A stretch of 64,000 nucleotides of DNA from Cryomorphaceae bacterium (lineage in GTDB: Bacteria > Bacteroidota > Bacteroidia > Flavobacteriales_D > Crocinitomicaceae), in contig JAIXUE010000047.1 in assembly GCA_027483605.1 (NCBI GenBank), forward strand, positions 1-64,000, given 5' to 3'. Each line of letters begins with the position of its first letter. The stretch's first letter is position 1. The notes under the pieces are model-generated. The model searched no databases. It worked only from the letters and a program-made list of their open reading frames with translations, and was not told where the DNA came from. The translations under genes were made by a program, and so were the position numbers. This document shows, piece after piece, positions 42,511-51,574 of the stretch.

Positions 42511-43692
42511 TTACTCACTGATGTAGCGGCGGTATTCCATTTTACTGCTGTCGAAAGTGAGTTTTTTAGCAAGCGCTCCGGCGTTGTCGCGGTCGGTTAA
42601 GCGATCTGACAAATATTTAGCAACCTCTAGGCGGTTTTCGTCAAAGGTAAATAAGTCGATGAGCTGCTCCGCTTGAGCTGTCGTTAAACAAGTGCTTTTC
42701 ATCGCGAGTTGCAGTGCTTCTAAACGATCTTCCTCAAAAGATTGATCTTGCAATTCAACTTTAAATGCCTCCAAGCGGTTCATTGTTTTGGTGCAATTCA
42801 CACGATTAGACAACGGCGCTTGTTGTACTTGAGCGATCACTTGTTGATGTTGCACATTTTGTTGATTTTGTTGATTCTGAGCAACCTGTGAATTTCCATT
42901 TAACTGAATATTGGCACTTACCTGATTGTTTCCTTGGTTCGCATTGCTATTTATTCCTGTGGTCGACGTCGTCACTGAGCTTGAAGATGTAGTTGTAGTT
43001 GTACTTGAAGAAGTTTCCGTTACCGAGACACCAGTACCCAGACCAGTTGCTGATCCAGTTGCACTCGCATTTGCATTGAGGTTGACATTGACGCCACCCA
43101 CAGACAAATTCATGTTGAGGTTGACGTTGTCATTCGGGTCTGTATTGGTAATTGTTGTGTTGGTGGTCGTTTCTTGAACATTCATGTTCATATTGATACC
43201 TGCAGTATTTCCTGTTCCTGTTGTTTGAGTTGTTGTGGTCGTTTGAACCGGAAGAGTTTGTGTGCTTTGTGTCGCTGTTGCATTTTGATTTGTACTTGAA
43301 TTGACAACAACCGCATCTGAATAAACTGCAGCATCCGTTGGGCGATACACTACTGCTTCTTGGATCACACCATGAGTCGGCTCTTGGCCCATCAATTGTA
43401 ATCTCCCTTTTCCTTTTTTGAAAACAATGCGGGCCGTGATGTCGTAGGGCGCATCAATCATGAAGTTTTTATCGATATCGGGTGTTTTTCCGTCGGCAAA
43501 AATCACTTTAACGGCATAACTGCCATTTTTAATTTGAGAAACTTGCACGTTTGTTTCAGGCTTGGAATTCTGACGTATTCCATTCAAAACCACATAAAAT
43601 TGTTGACCATTGTTATTGAAAATACTGAGGTTACTCTGTGCAAATAACGTATTAGTGAACAAAGCAAACAAGAAAAAGAAAGATGTTTTCAT
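42511..43692 (-). CDS. DUF4476 protein with low-complexity Asn/Thr-rich centre
   Basis: 393 residues from the ATG at 43692, where the signal peptide starts (KTSFFFLFALFTNTLFAQ); the 546-residue ORF overlaps the divergent exonuclease gene and is not believed. Residues 20-110 are a small beta domain. Residues about 125-290 are almost only Asn, Thr, Gln, Ser, Val and Gly, with recurring NMN, NVNLN and TTTT runs. The last ~90 residues are a DUF4476 helical domain (FKVELQDQSFEEDRLEALQLA to DSSKMEYRRY). The low-complexity part probably is a flexible linker at the cell surface or in the periplasm. Confidence 0.85.
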   Translation of the reverse strand: MKTSFFFLFALFTNTLFAQSNLSIFNNNGQQFYVVLNGIRQNSKPETNVQVSQIKNGSYAVKVIFADGKTPDIDKNFMIDAPYDITARIVFKKGKGRLQLMGQEPTHGVIQEAVVYRPTDAAVYSDAVVVNSSTNQNATATQSTQTLPVQTTTTTQTTGTGNTAGINMNMNVQETTTNTTITNTDPNDNVNLNMNLSVGGVNVNLNANASATGSATGLGTGVSVTETSSSTTTTTSSSSVTTSTTGINSNANQGNNQVSANIQLNGNSQVAQNQQNQQNVQHQQVIAQVQQAPLSNRVNCTKTMNRLEAFKVELQDQSFEEDRLEALQLAMKSTCLTTAQAEQLIDLFTFDENRLEVAKYLSDRLTDRDNAGALAKKLTFDSSKMEYRRYISE

Positions 43693-43776
43693 GAAAAGCA
43701 ATTTTTTGTCAAAGAAAACGAAAAAATTGAAAGCAGACAAAAACGCAGACCCATGCTTTTTTCTAACTTCGTAGTC

Positions 43777-45162
43777 ATGAACTACGTCATTGTCGATGTC
43801 GAAACAACAGGTGGCCACACCAAAGACTCCAAAATCACGGAGTTGGCGATGTACAAACACGACGGCAAACAGGTCATTGATCATTTTCAGAGCTTGGTCG
43901 ATCCAGAGCAACAAATCCCAGAGTTTATTGTACGCCTCACGGGCATCACTGACAAAATGGTAGCTGGAGCACCCAAATTTTATGAGCTCGCCAAGCAAAT
44001 CATTGAGTTTTGTGAAGGCTGCATATTTGTTGCCCACAACGTTGCCTTCGATTACGGCATGTTCAAGAGCGAGTTCAAGCGTTTGGGTTATGAATTCCGC
44101 ATGCCACAGCTGTGTACCGTAAGAGCCGCACGCATAGTGTTGCCGGGCCATGCGTCTTACAGTTTAGGTAAAATCTGTGCAGATCTTGGCATTCCCAATG
44201 CTGCCCGGCACCGCGCTGACGGCGATGCAAAAGCAACAGCCCAACTCTTCACTATTCTTATAGAAACAGATAAAAACCAGCTCCAAACGTTTGTTCAAGA
44301 TGTACTCAATCCCAAATCTGTGCATCCGAACCTCAGCTTGGAGAGCATCGAAGAGCTGCCGAACAAAACGGGCATTTATAAACTCTACAACGAGTTCAAT
44401 CAGCTCATTTATGTTGGCAAAAGCATCCATATCAAAAAGCGCATTGAACAACATTTGCGCAACCACAAAACAGTCAAAGGATTGCAAATGATCCAAGATA
44501 TTTGCCGGGTAGAATACGAGCTCACAGGCTCTGAGCTAATTGCCATGCTACTCGAATCTAACCTTATCAAAGAACACAAACCCATTTACAACCGCAAGTT
44601 GCGCAAAAGCCTGTTTCCTTATGGGCTCTATGACCAACAAGACTTCGATGGCTACATCCGACTCAAAATAGACAGTACTGCCAAAAAAAATGAAGAACCT
44701 CTGCTTCAATTCACCTCCAAAAAAGAGGCGCAGTCTTATCTTGAACATATCGCGGGCAAGCTCGAATTATGTCAGAAGCTTTGCTACCTCTATCCTACTC
44801 AAAGTGCTTGCTTTCACTACACTATTCAGCAGTGCAAAGGCGCTTGCGTGCAAGAAGAAGATCCAGCTGCCTACAACGCTAGGGTTCAGCAATACATCGA
44901 TCAGCTACAGTTCCATGGCGATACCTTCTTTCTCGTTGACAAAGGTCGCAACAAAGGAGAAAAAAGCTTGGTCTGGATAGAAAATGGCATTTACAGAGGA
45001 TTTGGTTATGCCCCTTTTCATTTTCACGGTAAAGAGCCACTGCACTGGACGCGCTACATCAATGTCGAAAAAGAAAACCGCGACAGCAAGACCATCGTTC
45101 ACCAGTTCATGCGCAAGCCCACCGGACAAAAACGCATTGACCTCAACCCTATTTCAAGATGA
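43777..45162 (+). CDS. DnaQ-type 3'-5' exonuclease fused to a GIY-YIG (UvrC/Cho-like) nuclease domain
   Basis: 461 residues from the ATG at 43777 (MNYVIVDVETTGGHT), eight codons inside the ORF-track call. Residues 1-165 are a DEDDh exonuclease: DVETTG, HNVAFDYGMF and HRADGDAKAT. Residues about 195-280 are a GIY-YIG nuclease: NKTGIYKLYN, IYVGKSIHIKKRIEQHL and ELIAMLLESNLIKEHKP, as in UvrC and Cho. The remaining ~180 residues contain several cysteines (CQKLCYLYPTQSACFHY). The combination suggests DNA repair by incision and trimming. A possible TAACTTCG promoter box lies 11 bases before the start. Overlaps the next gene by 4 bases. Confidence 0.92.
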   Translation: MNYVIVDVETTGGHTKDSKITELAMYKHDGKQVIDHFQSLVDPEQQIPEFIVRLTGITDKMVAGAPKFYELAKQIIEFCEGCIFVAHNVAFDYGMFKSEFKRLGYEFRMPQLCTVRAARIVLPGHASYSLGKICADLGIPNAARHRADGDAKATAQLFTILIETDKNQLQTFVQDVLNPKSVHPNLSLESIEELPNKTGIYKLYNEFNQLIYVGKSIHIKKRIEQHLRNHKTVKGLQMIQDICRVEYELTGSELIAMLLESNLIKEHKPIYNRKLRKSLFPYGLYDQQDFDGYIRLKIDSTAKKNEEPLLQFTSKKEAQSYLEHIAGKLELCQKLCYLYPTQSACFHYTIQQCKGACVQEEDPAAYNARVQQYIDQLQFHGDTFFLVDKGRNKGEKSLVWIENGIYRGFGYAPFHFHGKEPLHWTRYINVEKENRDSKTIVHQFMRKPTGQKRIDLNPISR

Positions 45163-45950
45163 CTGCTGCGCAAACAGGAAAACTCACTTTTTTGGGTTCC
45201 GGCACCTCTCAAGGAGTTCCTGTCATTGCCTGCTCTTGCCCTACATGCGTGTCCCTAGACCCAAAAGACCAACGCCTTAGAGCAAGTGTTTTTCTCGAAT
45301 TTCCCGAGCTCTCCATTGCAATTGATGCCGGGCCCGATTTCAGACAGCAAATGCTGCGCGCAAAAGTTAAGCACCTCGACGCCATTCTCTTGACCCACGA
45401 GCACAAAGACCACATTGCAGGTCTAGACGACATTCGCGCCTTCAATTACCAACGCCAAGCCGATTTCCCAGTTTATTGCACCCCAAAAGTAGAAATGGCA
45501 CTCAAGCGTGAATTTCACTACGCATTTGAGGCAAATCCCTACCCCGGAGTACCGCGTTTTGAGATCAACCATATTGATAAGGGGAGCGTTCAAATTGGCG
45601 CTCTTGCTTTTGAGGCCATCGAAGTTTGGCATCACAAAATGCAGGTTTTGGGCTTTCGATTCGGAAAGCTGGCCTACATCACCGACGCCAAGACAATAAG
45701 CCCCGAAGAAAAAGAAAAACTGCAAGGTCTTGATACACTTATCATCAATGCCCTACATGAATTTCCGCATCCATCGCATTTCAATTTAACGGAAGCCTTG
45801 GAACTGATCGAAGAAATCAAACCAAAAAAAAGCTACCTCACACACATATCACACCTTTTTGGACCTCATATGGAGGTGAGTGCCAAACTCCCAGAACACG
45901 TTTTTTTGGCATACGACGGTTTACAACTCCATTTCAATTATTCCGCTTAA
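45159..45950 (+). CDS. PhnP-like MBL-fold metallohydrolase
   Basis: 263 residues. Metal-binding and family motifs: FLGSGTSQGVPVIACSCPTC with a CxC-x2-C cluster near the N-terminus, AIDAGPDFRQQ, LLTHEHKDHIAGLDDIRAFN, YITDAKTIS and HISHLFG. PhnP is a cyclic phosphodiesterase of phosphonate breakdown, but relatives outside phn operons act on other cyclic or RNA-type phosphodiesters. No phn genes are seen. ATGA overlap with the nuclease gene suggests a link to nucleic acid processing. Confidence 0.87.
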   Translation: MTAAQTGKLTFLGSGTSQGVPVIACSCPTCVSLDPKDQRLRASVFLEFPELSIAIDAGPDFRQQMLRAKVKHLDAILLTHEHKDHIAGLDDIRAFNYQRQADFPVYCTPKVEMALKREFHYAFEANPYPGVPRFEINHIDKGSVQIGALAFEAIEVWHHKMQVLGFRFGKLAYITDAKTISPEEKEKLQGLDTLIINALHEFPHPSHFNLTEALELIEEIKPKKSYLTHISHLFGPHMEVSAKLPEHVFLAYDGLQLHFNYSA

Positions 45951-45959
45951 TTTTACCGC

Positions 45960-46793
45960 ATGTCTAGACAAGATTTAATTGACATCGAGGCGCTCATCAA
46001 AAGTAAAAACCCACGTTTGCTCAAGTGGCTGCCACGCTTTGTCATTGCTTTCTTGAAACGCAAGTTACACCAAGCTGAAATCAACGCGTTTTTGACAGCC
46101 TATGGTCATCTACAAGACCACGCATTCTGTGAGGCCATCATCAATTACTTTGAAATTGAAATAGATATAAAAGGTTTGGAAAATATTCCCGAGAAAGGTG
46201 GTGCAATTCTAGCTTTGAATCATCCGTTGGGAGGAATGGATGGCGTTGCACTTATTCACGCACTGCGACATAAGCGTCCTGATGTTGCTTTGATTGTCAA
46301 TGATTTATTGTTGAACATCAAGCAACTATCCAACTTATTTGTAGGCATCAATAAATTTGGGCGCAACAGCGGTGGCGTAAGGCAAAACATACGCAGTGCC
46401 TTTGAAAAAGAACAAGTTGTCATTATTTTCCCAGCCGGAATGGTGACACGCATTCATTATGGTCAAATCATTGAACCTGAATGGAAGAAAACCTTTGTGA
46501 GCTACGCACGTCAACTACAGCGACCCATTATCCCAATTTATATCGATGGTCGCTTGTCCAAAACTTTCTACAGAGTCAATCGCTGGCGCAAACGCATGGG
46601 CATCAAAGCAAACATAGAAATGTTCTTACTTGCTGATGAAATGTACAAACAAAAAAAAGGAAGGATATCTTTTGTAATTGGTGCCGCACTTAGCCCAGAA
46701 CAACTCCCTAAAGAACTCAACGATGCCGACGCCGCAAATTGGGTAAAAAATCATGTCTACAGCCTAAAACCATCCAATGAAACAACTCATTGA
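45960..46793 (+). CDS. PlsC-like acyltransferase, probable O-acyltransferase of glycine-lipid synthesis
   Basis: 277 residues of the 1-acylglycerol-3-phosphate acyltransferase fold: the HxxxxD box is NHPLGGMDG and the second block is IFPAGMVTR. Alone it could be a phospholipid enzyme, but its 3' end overlaps the GNAT-type N-acyltransferase gene by 17 bases. The same pairing (GlsA with GlsB in Bacteroides, OlsA with OlsB for ornithine lipids in other phyla) makes N-acyl glycine or ornithine lipids. The assignment to aminolipid synthesis is inferred from that pairing. Confidence 0.8.
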   Translation: MSRQDLIDIEALIKSKNPRLLKWLPRFVIAFLKRKLHQAEINAFLTAYGHLQDHAFCEAIINYFEIEIDIKGLENIPEKGGAILALNHPLGGMDGVALIHALRHKRPDVALIVNDLLLNIKQLSNLFVGINKFGRNSGGVRQNIRSAFEKEQVVIIFPAGMVTRIHYGQIIEPEWKKTFVSYARQLQRPIIPIYIDGRLSKTFYRVNRWRKRMGIKANIEMFLLADEMYKQKKGRISFVIGAALSPEQLPKELNDADAANWVKNHVYSLKPSNETTH

Positions 46794-47688
46794 CCCTATT
46801 GATCGTGATTTATTGCGTCAAGAATTAACAAGTGAACGTTTTTTGCGTACGACACGCAAAGGCGGTAATGAAATATACCGCGTCAATGCCGAAAATGCGC
46901 CTGCTGTTCTACAAGAAATTGGTCGCTTGCGCGAAGTTACGTTTAGAGCTGCTGGTGGCGGAACCGGTGAAGCACTAGACCTAGATGCGCATGATTTTGG
47001 CCCCTATGCATATGACCAGCTCATTGTTTGGTCTGTAGAAGACCAAGAGATTATTGGTGGCTATCGCTATAAAATCTGCGCTGATGCCATGGATGAAAAT
47101 GCGGATTTTCACTTGTCTACCACCCACTATTTTGAATTCAGTGAACTATTCAAAAGCAATATTTTACCCTACACCATAGAGCTAGGCAGAAGCTGGGTAC
47201 AGCCAAATTATCAGCCGAATGTAAATCCAAAGAAAGGCTTGTTTGCCTTAGACAACATCTGGGATGGCCTTGGTGCACTCATCCGCTTTTATCCTCAAAT
47301 GAAATATTTCTTTGGAAAAGTCACGATGTATCCGGACTACAACCGCGAAAGCCGTGATTTTTTACTGCAGTTTTTGCATTACTTCTTTCCAGATAACAAT
47401 CAGTTATTGCGCGCTTTTCACCCTCTTGATTTCAGGAGTGGCGCGAACTACTTGACTCAAATTGAAGGATTAGCGTTCAAGGATGCCTTTAAGGTCCTCA
47501 ATCAGTTTGTGCGCGATCGCGATACTTTCATACCGCCGCTCATGAATATCTACATGAACCTATCGCCCACCATGCGCACTTTTGATACAGCTGTCAATGC
47601 AGACTTCGGCGCGGTAGAAGAAACCGCTATTCTGGTAACAATTGACGATATCTACTTAGAGAAGAAAGAAAGACACCTCGACTTTTAA
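46777..47688 (+). CDS. GNAT-type N-acyltransferase, GlsB/OlsB-like
   Basis: 303 residues. FRAAGGGTGEALDLDAHDFGPYAYDQLIVW and YTIELGRSWVQPNYQP are typical of the hemolysin-like/OlsB N-acyltransferase group, which transfers 3-hydroxyacyl chains from acyl-ACP to an amino acid. In Bacteroides this enzyme (GlsB) makes monoacyl glycine, which the O-acyltransferase partner then esterifies. Membrane-associated, cytoplasmic face. The amino acid used (glycine rather than ornithine) is inferred from the phylum only. Confidence 0.8.
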   Translation: MKQLIDPIDRDLLRQELTSERFLRTTRKGGNEIYRVNAENAPAVLQEIGRLREVTFRAAGGGTGEALDLDAHDFGPYAYDQLIVWSVEDQEIIGGYRYKICADAMDENADFHLSTTHYFEFSELFKSNILPYTIELGRSWVQPNYQPNVNPKKGLFALDNIWDGLGALIRFYPQMKYFFGKVTMYPDYNRESRDFLLQFLHYFFPDNNQLLRAFHPLDFRSGANYLTQIEGLAFKDAFKVLNQFVRDRDTFIPPLMNIYMNLSPTMRTFDTAVNADFGAVEETAILVTIDDIYLEKKERHLDF

Positions 47689-47700
47689 ACCCGATATTGT

Positions 47701-48231
47701 TTAGAGCCAATCGAGGTCAATACGGCCTATCTTTTTCTTGATTTTTGCTCTAATGCGCGAGATCAGCACATCAACATGTTGTATGGCCAAGCGCTGCTCT
47801 ATTTCTTTGGAACTGCGCTTGTATTCATATTTCATTTTTAAGATCAAGGCTTCTTTTTTATCGACACAGCCCAGTGCCTCAAGATAGAGTGCTTGTAATG
47901 CAAATTCTCGCTGTGGCGCAAGTTCAGGTGCCACCAAAACATGCTTCACGGTAGTTTGCTGCCAAACACTGTTTTTTTGAGCCTGATCTTTGCGCAATTG
48001 TGAAATACAGAAATGCACCAAAACCTTGCGCAACCAAGCCCTTGAATCGAAATAATGGTGATTTACCTGTTGCTGCTTGGCTAGCAGACCGTAAAGATGC
48101 AAGGAAAAATCTTGTAAAACATCTTGCTGCTGAGCGCCATCAAAATAGCGTGCGATAATTTGCTTGAAAAACCGCTGCTCAGTCGCATAGAGGCTTTCAA
48201 ATTGCTGGTGGAGGATACTTGTAGGCTTCAT
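47701..48231 (-). CDS. ECF-type RNA polymerase sigma factor
   Basis: 176 residues with a sigma2-like half (LYGLLAKQQQ, SRAWLRKVLVHFCISQLRKD) and a sigma4-like helix-turn-helix half (LEALGCVDKKEALILKMKYEYKRSSKEIEQRL, VLISRIRAKIKKKIG). No anti-sigma factor gene adjoins. It is divergent from porQ across 78 bases and converges with the acyltransferase gene after 12 bases. Target promoters are unknown; the neighbouring T9SS gene is a candidate. Confidence 0.82.
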   Translation of the reverse strand: MKPTSILHQQFESLYATEQRFFKQIIARYFDGAQQQDVLQDFSLHLYGLLAKQQQVNHHYFDSRAWLRKVLVHFCISQLRKDQAQKNSVWQQTTVKHVLVAPELAPQREFALQALYLEALGCVDKKEALILKMKYEYKRSSKEIEQRLAIQHVDVLISRIRAKIKKKIGRIDLDWL

Positions 48232-48309
48232 GGTTTGCCGACATACAATTATTGTTCCAAAGTAGCGAACGCAATTTTTTGTTGTATTTTCACAATCTGA
48301 TTAGAGGTT

Positions 48310-49362
48310 ATGCGTTTACAGCTTATGAAATTAATTGGCTTTCTTTTTTTGGGCTTCGTCTGCAGTGCTCAAGCGCAATATAGCTGGGGTACGCATGCAT
48401 TTACCTATCTGAACCAACTCAACAACGCTAAGAATGCGGGAGTTGGCGGTAGATTGTACGCACTCCAAGACAAAGAGGTGGGCCTCAGCTTAGATCAGCC
48501 TGCGTTGCTAGATGCAAAGCTCAACAATCAATTTCACACCTCCGTTGGTATTTTGCCCAGTGGTGTACATTATGGTGCGCTTGTTACAGCAGTCAAGACC
48601 AAATGGGGCGTCTTTGCACCCTATTTACGCTATATGAACTACGGCTCTTTTAATCAGACCAACACAGAAGGACAAATCACAGGCACATTTAACGCTTTAG
48701 ACTACAATATCGGCACGAGCTATGCCTACACGCCCAATCCATATTTTAGAATAGGCGCTCAATTTAACATCCTTGGCTCACATTTAGAAAGGTTCAGCGC
48801 TTACGGATTTTCCACACACTTTTCTGCTCTTTTGGTACATCCTAATCAACAATTTGTAGCTGCAGTGGGCCTGAGAAATGCAGGCTTTATATTTAAAGAT
48901 TACACTCCTCAAGCAAATTCTGTACTGCCTTTAGATGTTTATGCAGCCGTGAGCTACCGCCTTGCGCATGCGCCTTTTCGTTTTCATTTGGTGGGGCATT
49001 CACTCAATCAGCCTCAGAACATTTGGCTTGACCCAAATGCTACCGCCACTTTAGACCCACTCACTGGCGATACCATCCCGGTATATACCCCCAACCTTGG
49101 TGAAAAGATTGCCAATCACTTGCATTTTCAGCTAGAACTCATCCCTAAAGGCGCCATCCAAATTCGGATGGGTTTTGACTACAACCGTCGTCAACAACTC
49201 AAACTTGATGATTTTCCTGGTTTGGCCGGTTTCTCTTTTGGAACACGTTTACATATCAAGCGCTTTGATCTAGACTATGCCATTCAATTTTACTCAAAAG
49301 CTGGCAGTATTCAAACCCTTGGGATCAGTACCGATTTGGCGCGCCTGAAAAGAAAAATCTAA
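48310..49362 (+). CDS. porQ: Type IX secretion system protein PorQ
   Basis: 350 residues with signal peptide (KLIGFLFLGFVCSAQAQ) and an outer membrane beta-barrel of the PorV/PorQ kind: TYLNQLNNAKNAGVGGRLYALQDKEVGLSLDQPALLD is the characteristic PorQ N-terminus. PorQ works with PorU, PorV and PorZ in the attachment complex that cleaves the sorting domain of T9SS cargo and attaches it to the surface. The window has three cargo genes. It overlaps the convergent trmN6 gene by 4 bases. Confidence 0.88.
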   Translation: MRLQLMKLIGFLFLGFVCSAQAQYSWGTHAFTYLNQLNNAKNAGVGGRLYALQDKEVGLSLDQPALLDAKLNNQFHTSVGILPSGVHYGALVTAVKTKWGVFAPYLRYMNYGSFNQTNTEGQITGTFNALDYNIGTSYAYTPNPYFRIGAQFNILGSHLERFSAYGFSTHFSALLVHPNQQFVAAVGLRNAGFIFKDYTPQANSVLPLDVYAAVSYRLAHAPFRFHLVGHSLNQPQNIWLDPNATATLDPLTGDTIPVYTPNLGEKIANHLHFQLELIPKGAIQIRMGFDYNRRQQLKLDDFPGLAGFSFGTRLHIKRFDLDYAIQFYSKAGSIQTLGISTDLARLKRKI

Positions 49363-50066
49363 AGCTTTCTATCGTGAAATACCCCAGCTAATTGCAGGTA
49401 ATCTGCATGGTAACGACCTTCTAAATCTCGTATGAAATAATCAGCTTTTGTGGATTTTCGTATGTTTTTCTCAAAACACACAACCCAACGCTTGTCCAGT
49501 TTTCGTGGATTTGCATGAAAATGAATTTCTTGTGTACACTTCCAACCCATTGATTGAAGATATAATTGTGTCTCTTGAGCAAGTTTTGGCGGCAAAACAA
49601 GCCAAATCTGTCCTGCGTCATTACAGCGCAAACACATATCTTGAAGTAAGTTAAAAAATACTTGTCTACTGCAGTGTTTGGCTACTTGTGCAGTAGCCTC
49701 TTGTGCAGCAAAGCTGTCTAAAAAGTATGGTGGATTGGAAACAATAGCGTCGTATGTGTTGTCTTTTGGCAAGTCTTCTAATGCAGTCTGAACGGCGTTC
49801 AATTGCTGGGCAAATTTTGATTGTAAAAAATTGAATTGCGCATCGGTGAAAGCCCCTAAATCGGGATCTATGCCTGTGATTTGAGCATTTTCATAGCGTG
49901 AAGCCAACAACAATGCAATGACTCCTGAACCAGTCCCGACATCTAAGACCTTTAGTGTGGTTGATGGGAGCTGGACGCTTGCACCCAATAAAATAGCGTC
50001 TGTACTGACCTTTAAAGGACTATTTTCTTGACGAACTCTAAAATCTTTAAAGGCAAATACTGCCAT
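49359..50066 (-). CDS. trmN6: tRNA1(Val) (adenine(37)-N6)-methyltransferase, TrmN6/YfiC-like
   Basis: 235 residues from the ATG at 50066, which shares a base with the proS stop (TAATG). FRVRQENSPLKVSTDAILLGASV, LDVGTGSGVIALLLASR and the catalytic NPPYF motif identify the family. It methylates A37 of tRNA1(Val). Translational coupling to proS fits a tRNA-related pair. The ORF-track start at 50123 lies inside proS and is rejected. Confidence 0.9.
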   Translation of the reverse strand: MAVFAFKDFRVRQENSPLKVSTDAILLGASVQLPSTTLKVLDVGTGSGVIALLLASRYENAQITGIDPDLGAFTDAQFNFLQSKFAQQLNAVQTALEDLPKDNTYDAIVSNPPYFLDSFAAQEATAQVAKHCSRQVFFNLLQDMCLRCNDAGQIWLVLPPKLAQETQLYLQSMGWKCTQEIHFHANPRKLDKRWVVCFEKNIRKSTKADYFIRDLEGRYHADYLQLAGVFHDRKL

Positions 50067-51538
50067 TAATAAGCTTTGGCAAACACAACACGACCCACAG
50101 ATGGCTTGCCCGTAACCATACAAAAACCAGGCTCAGGCGCTTGATCAAAAGGAATGCAGCGAATGGTGGCTTTGGTCTCTTGCTTGACCCGTTCTTCTGT
50201 TTCTGGCGTACCATCCCAGTGAGCTAAGAAAAATCCGCCTTTTTCGATATCAATTTTAAATTGATCGTAAGTGTCTATGGTATGGGTATTGGCCGCACGG
50301 AAATCTTTGGCGCGTTGCAAAAGATTTTGTTGAATGTCTTGAAGGAGCGCTTGGATAGCAACTGCTAAATTAGCAAAATCAAGGGTTTCTTTGGATTTGG
50401 TGTCGCGGCGTGCTACTTCTATCTTGCCGTTCTCGAGGTCGCGTGGGCCCATGGCCAAACGTACAGGAACACCTTTGGTTTCATATTCTGCGAACTTCCA
50501 GCCCGGACGGCGGTTGTCGTCGTTATCGTATTTGAAGCGAATGCCTTTGGCCTTGAATTCTTGGGCCAAGAGCTGGAATTTGGCATCGATTTGCGCGAGT
50601 TCGTCTTCGGTACGGTAAATAGGCACGCCTACTACTTGAATAGGCGCCAATGCAGGCGGAACCACAAGCCCTTCGTCATCGGAATGCGTCATGATGAGTG
50701 CGCCCATCAGGCGTGTTGAAACACCCCACGAGGTGGCCCAAACGTAATCTAGCTTACCTTCTTTGTCGGCAAATTTGACCTCAAATGCTTTGGCAAAATT
50801 TTGACCTAGAAAATGACTTGTCCCGGCTTGTAAAGCCTTACCGTCTTGCATCAGTGCTTCGATACATAGGGTGTCTTCGGCACCGGCAAAACGCTCGCTT
50901 GCTGTTTTGCGACCTTTGAGTACTGGCATGGCCATGTAGTTTTCGGCGAATTCAGCATAGACATCTAACATTTGTTCGGCTTCGGCAATGGCTTCAGTTT
51001 TGGTAGCATGGGCCGTGTGTCCTTCTTGCCACAAGAATTCTGCGGTGCGCAAAAACAAACGCGTGCGCATCTCCCAACGCACAACATTCGCCCATTGGTT
51101 GATCAAAATAGGGAGGTCGCGGTAAGACTGTATCCAGTTCTTGTAAGAATTCCAGATGATGGTTTCTGAGGTGGGACGAACAATGAGTTCTTCTTGTAAT
51201 TTGGCATCTGGATCAACGATCACGCCACTGCCATCTTCGGCATTTTTGAGGCGATAGTGCGTAACCACAGCACATTCTTTGGCAAAACCATCAACATGAG
51301 CTGCCTCTTTACTCAGATAGCTCTTGGGTATGAAAAGCGGAAAATAAGCATTGGAATGCCCTGTTTCTTTGAACTTGGCATCGAGGACATCGCGCATGTT
51401 TTCCCAAATGGCATAGCCATAAGGTTTGATAACCATACAGCCGCGCACATCGGAGTGCTCAGCGAGGTCTGCTTTGTACACGAGGTCGTTGTACCAGGTT
51501 GCGTAATCTTCTTGACGAGTGACTTTTTTTTCGGCCAT
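50066..51538 (-). CDS. proS: Prolyl-tRNA synthetase (archaeal/eukaryotic-like type)
   Basis: 490 residues from the ATG at 51538; the upstream ATG at 51562 falls in a promoter box. Class II motifs: [21 protein letters not shown] (motif 1 region), [24 protein letters not shown] (motif 2) and a C-terminal zinc-domain-like end. There is no editing insertion, as expected for the shorter ProS type 3 found in Bacteroidota. Charges tRNA-Pro. The trmN6 gene follows directly. Confidence 0.96.
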   Translation of the reverse strand: MAEKKVTRQEDYATWYNDLVYKADLAEHSDVRGCMVIKPYGYAIWENMRDVLDAKFKETGHSNAYFPLFIPKSYLSKEAAHVDGFAKECAVVTHYRLKNAEDGSGVIVDPDAKLQEELIVRPTSETIIWNSYKNWIQSYRDLPILINQWANVVRWEMRTRLFLRTAEFLWQEGHTAHATKTEAIAEAEQMLDVYAEFAENYMAMPVLKGRKTASERFAGAEDTLCIEALMQDGKALQAGTSHFLGQNFAKAFEVKFADKEGKLDYVWATSWGVSTRLMGALIMTHSDDEGLVVPPALAPIQVVGVPIYRTEDELAQIDAKFQLLAQEFKAKGIRFKYDNDDNRRPGWKFAEYETKGVPVRLAMGPRDLENGKIEVARRDTKSKETLDFANLAVAIQALLQDIQQNLLQRAKDFRAANTHTIDTYDQFKIDIEKGGFFLAHWDGTPETEERVKQETKATIRCIPFDQAPEPGFCMVTGKPSVGRVVFAKAY

Positions 51539-51559
51539 AGGATGCTTGCTTTGAAAGCG

Positions 51560-51567
51560 CAAAGATA
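51560..51567 (-). promoter_or_regulatory. -7 box of proS
   Basis: The minus strand reads TATCTTTG exactly, 21 bases before the ATG at 51538. It overlaps the first codon of the longer ORF and so decides the start. Confidence 0.65.
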
Positions 51568-51574
51568 AGCAATT

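Noticed and set aside
42926-43177. Repeat-rich plus-strand ORF, considered as a repeat array or CRISPR
   Set aside because: It is the antisense of the Asn/Thr-rich tract of the DUF4476 protein; repeats are short and irregular.
43693-44151. N-terminal extension of the DUF4476 ORF
   Set aside because: It is antisense to the exonuclease gene, and a clean signal peptide starts at 43692.
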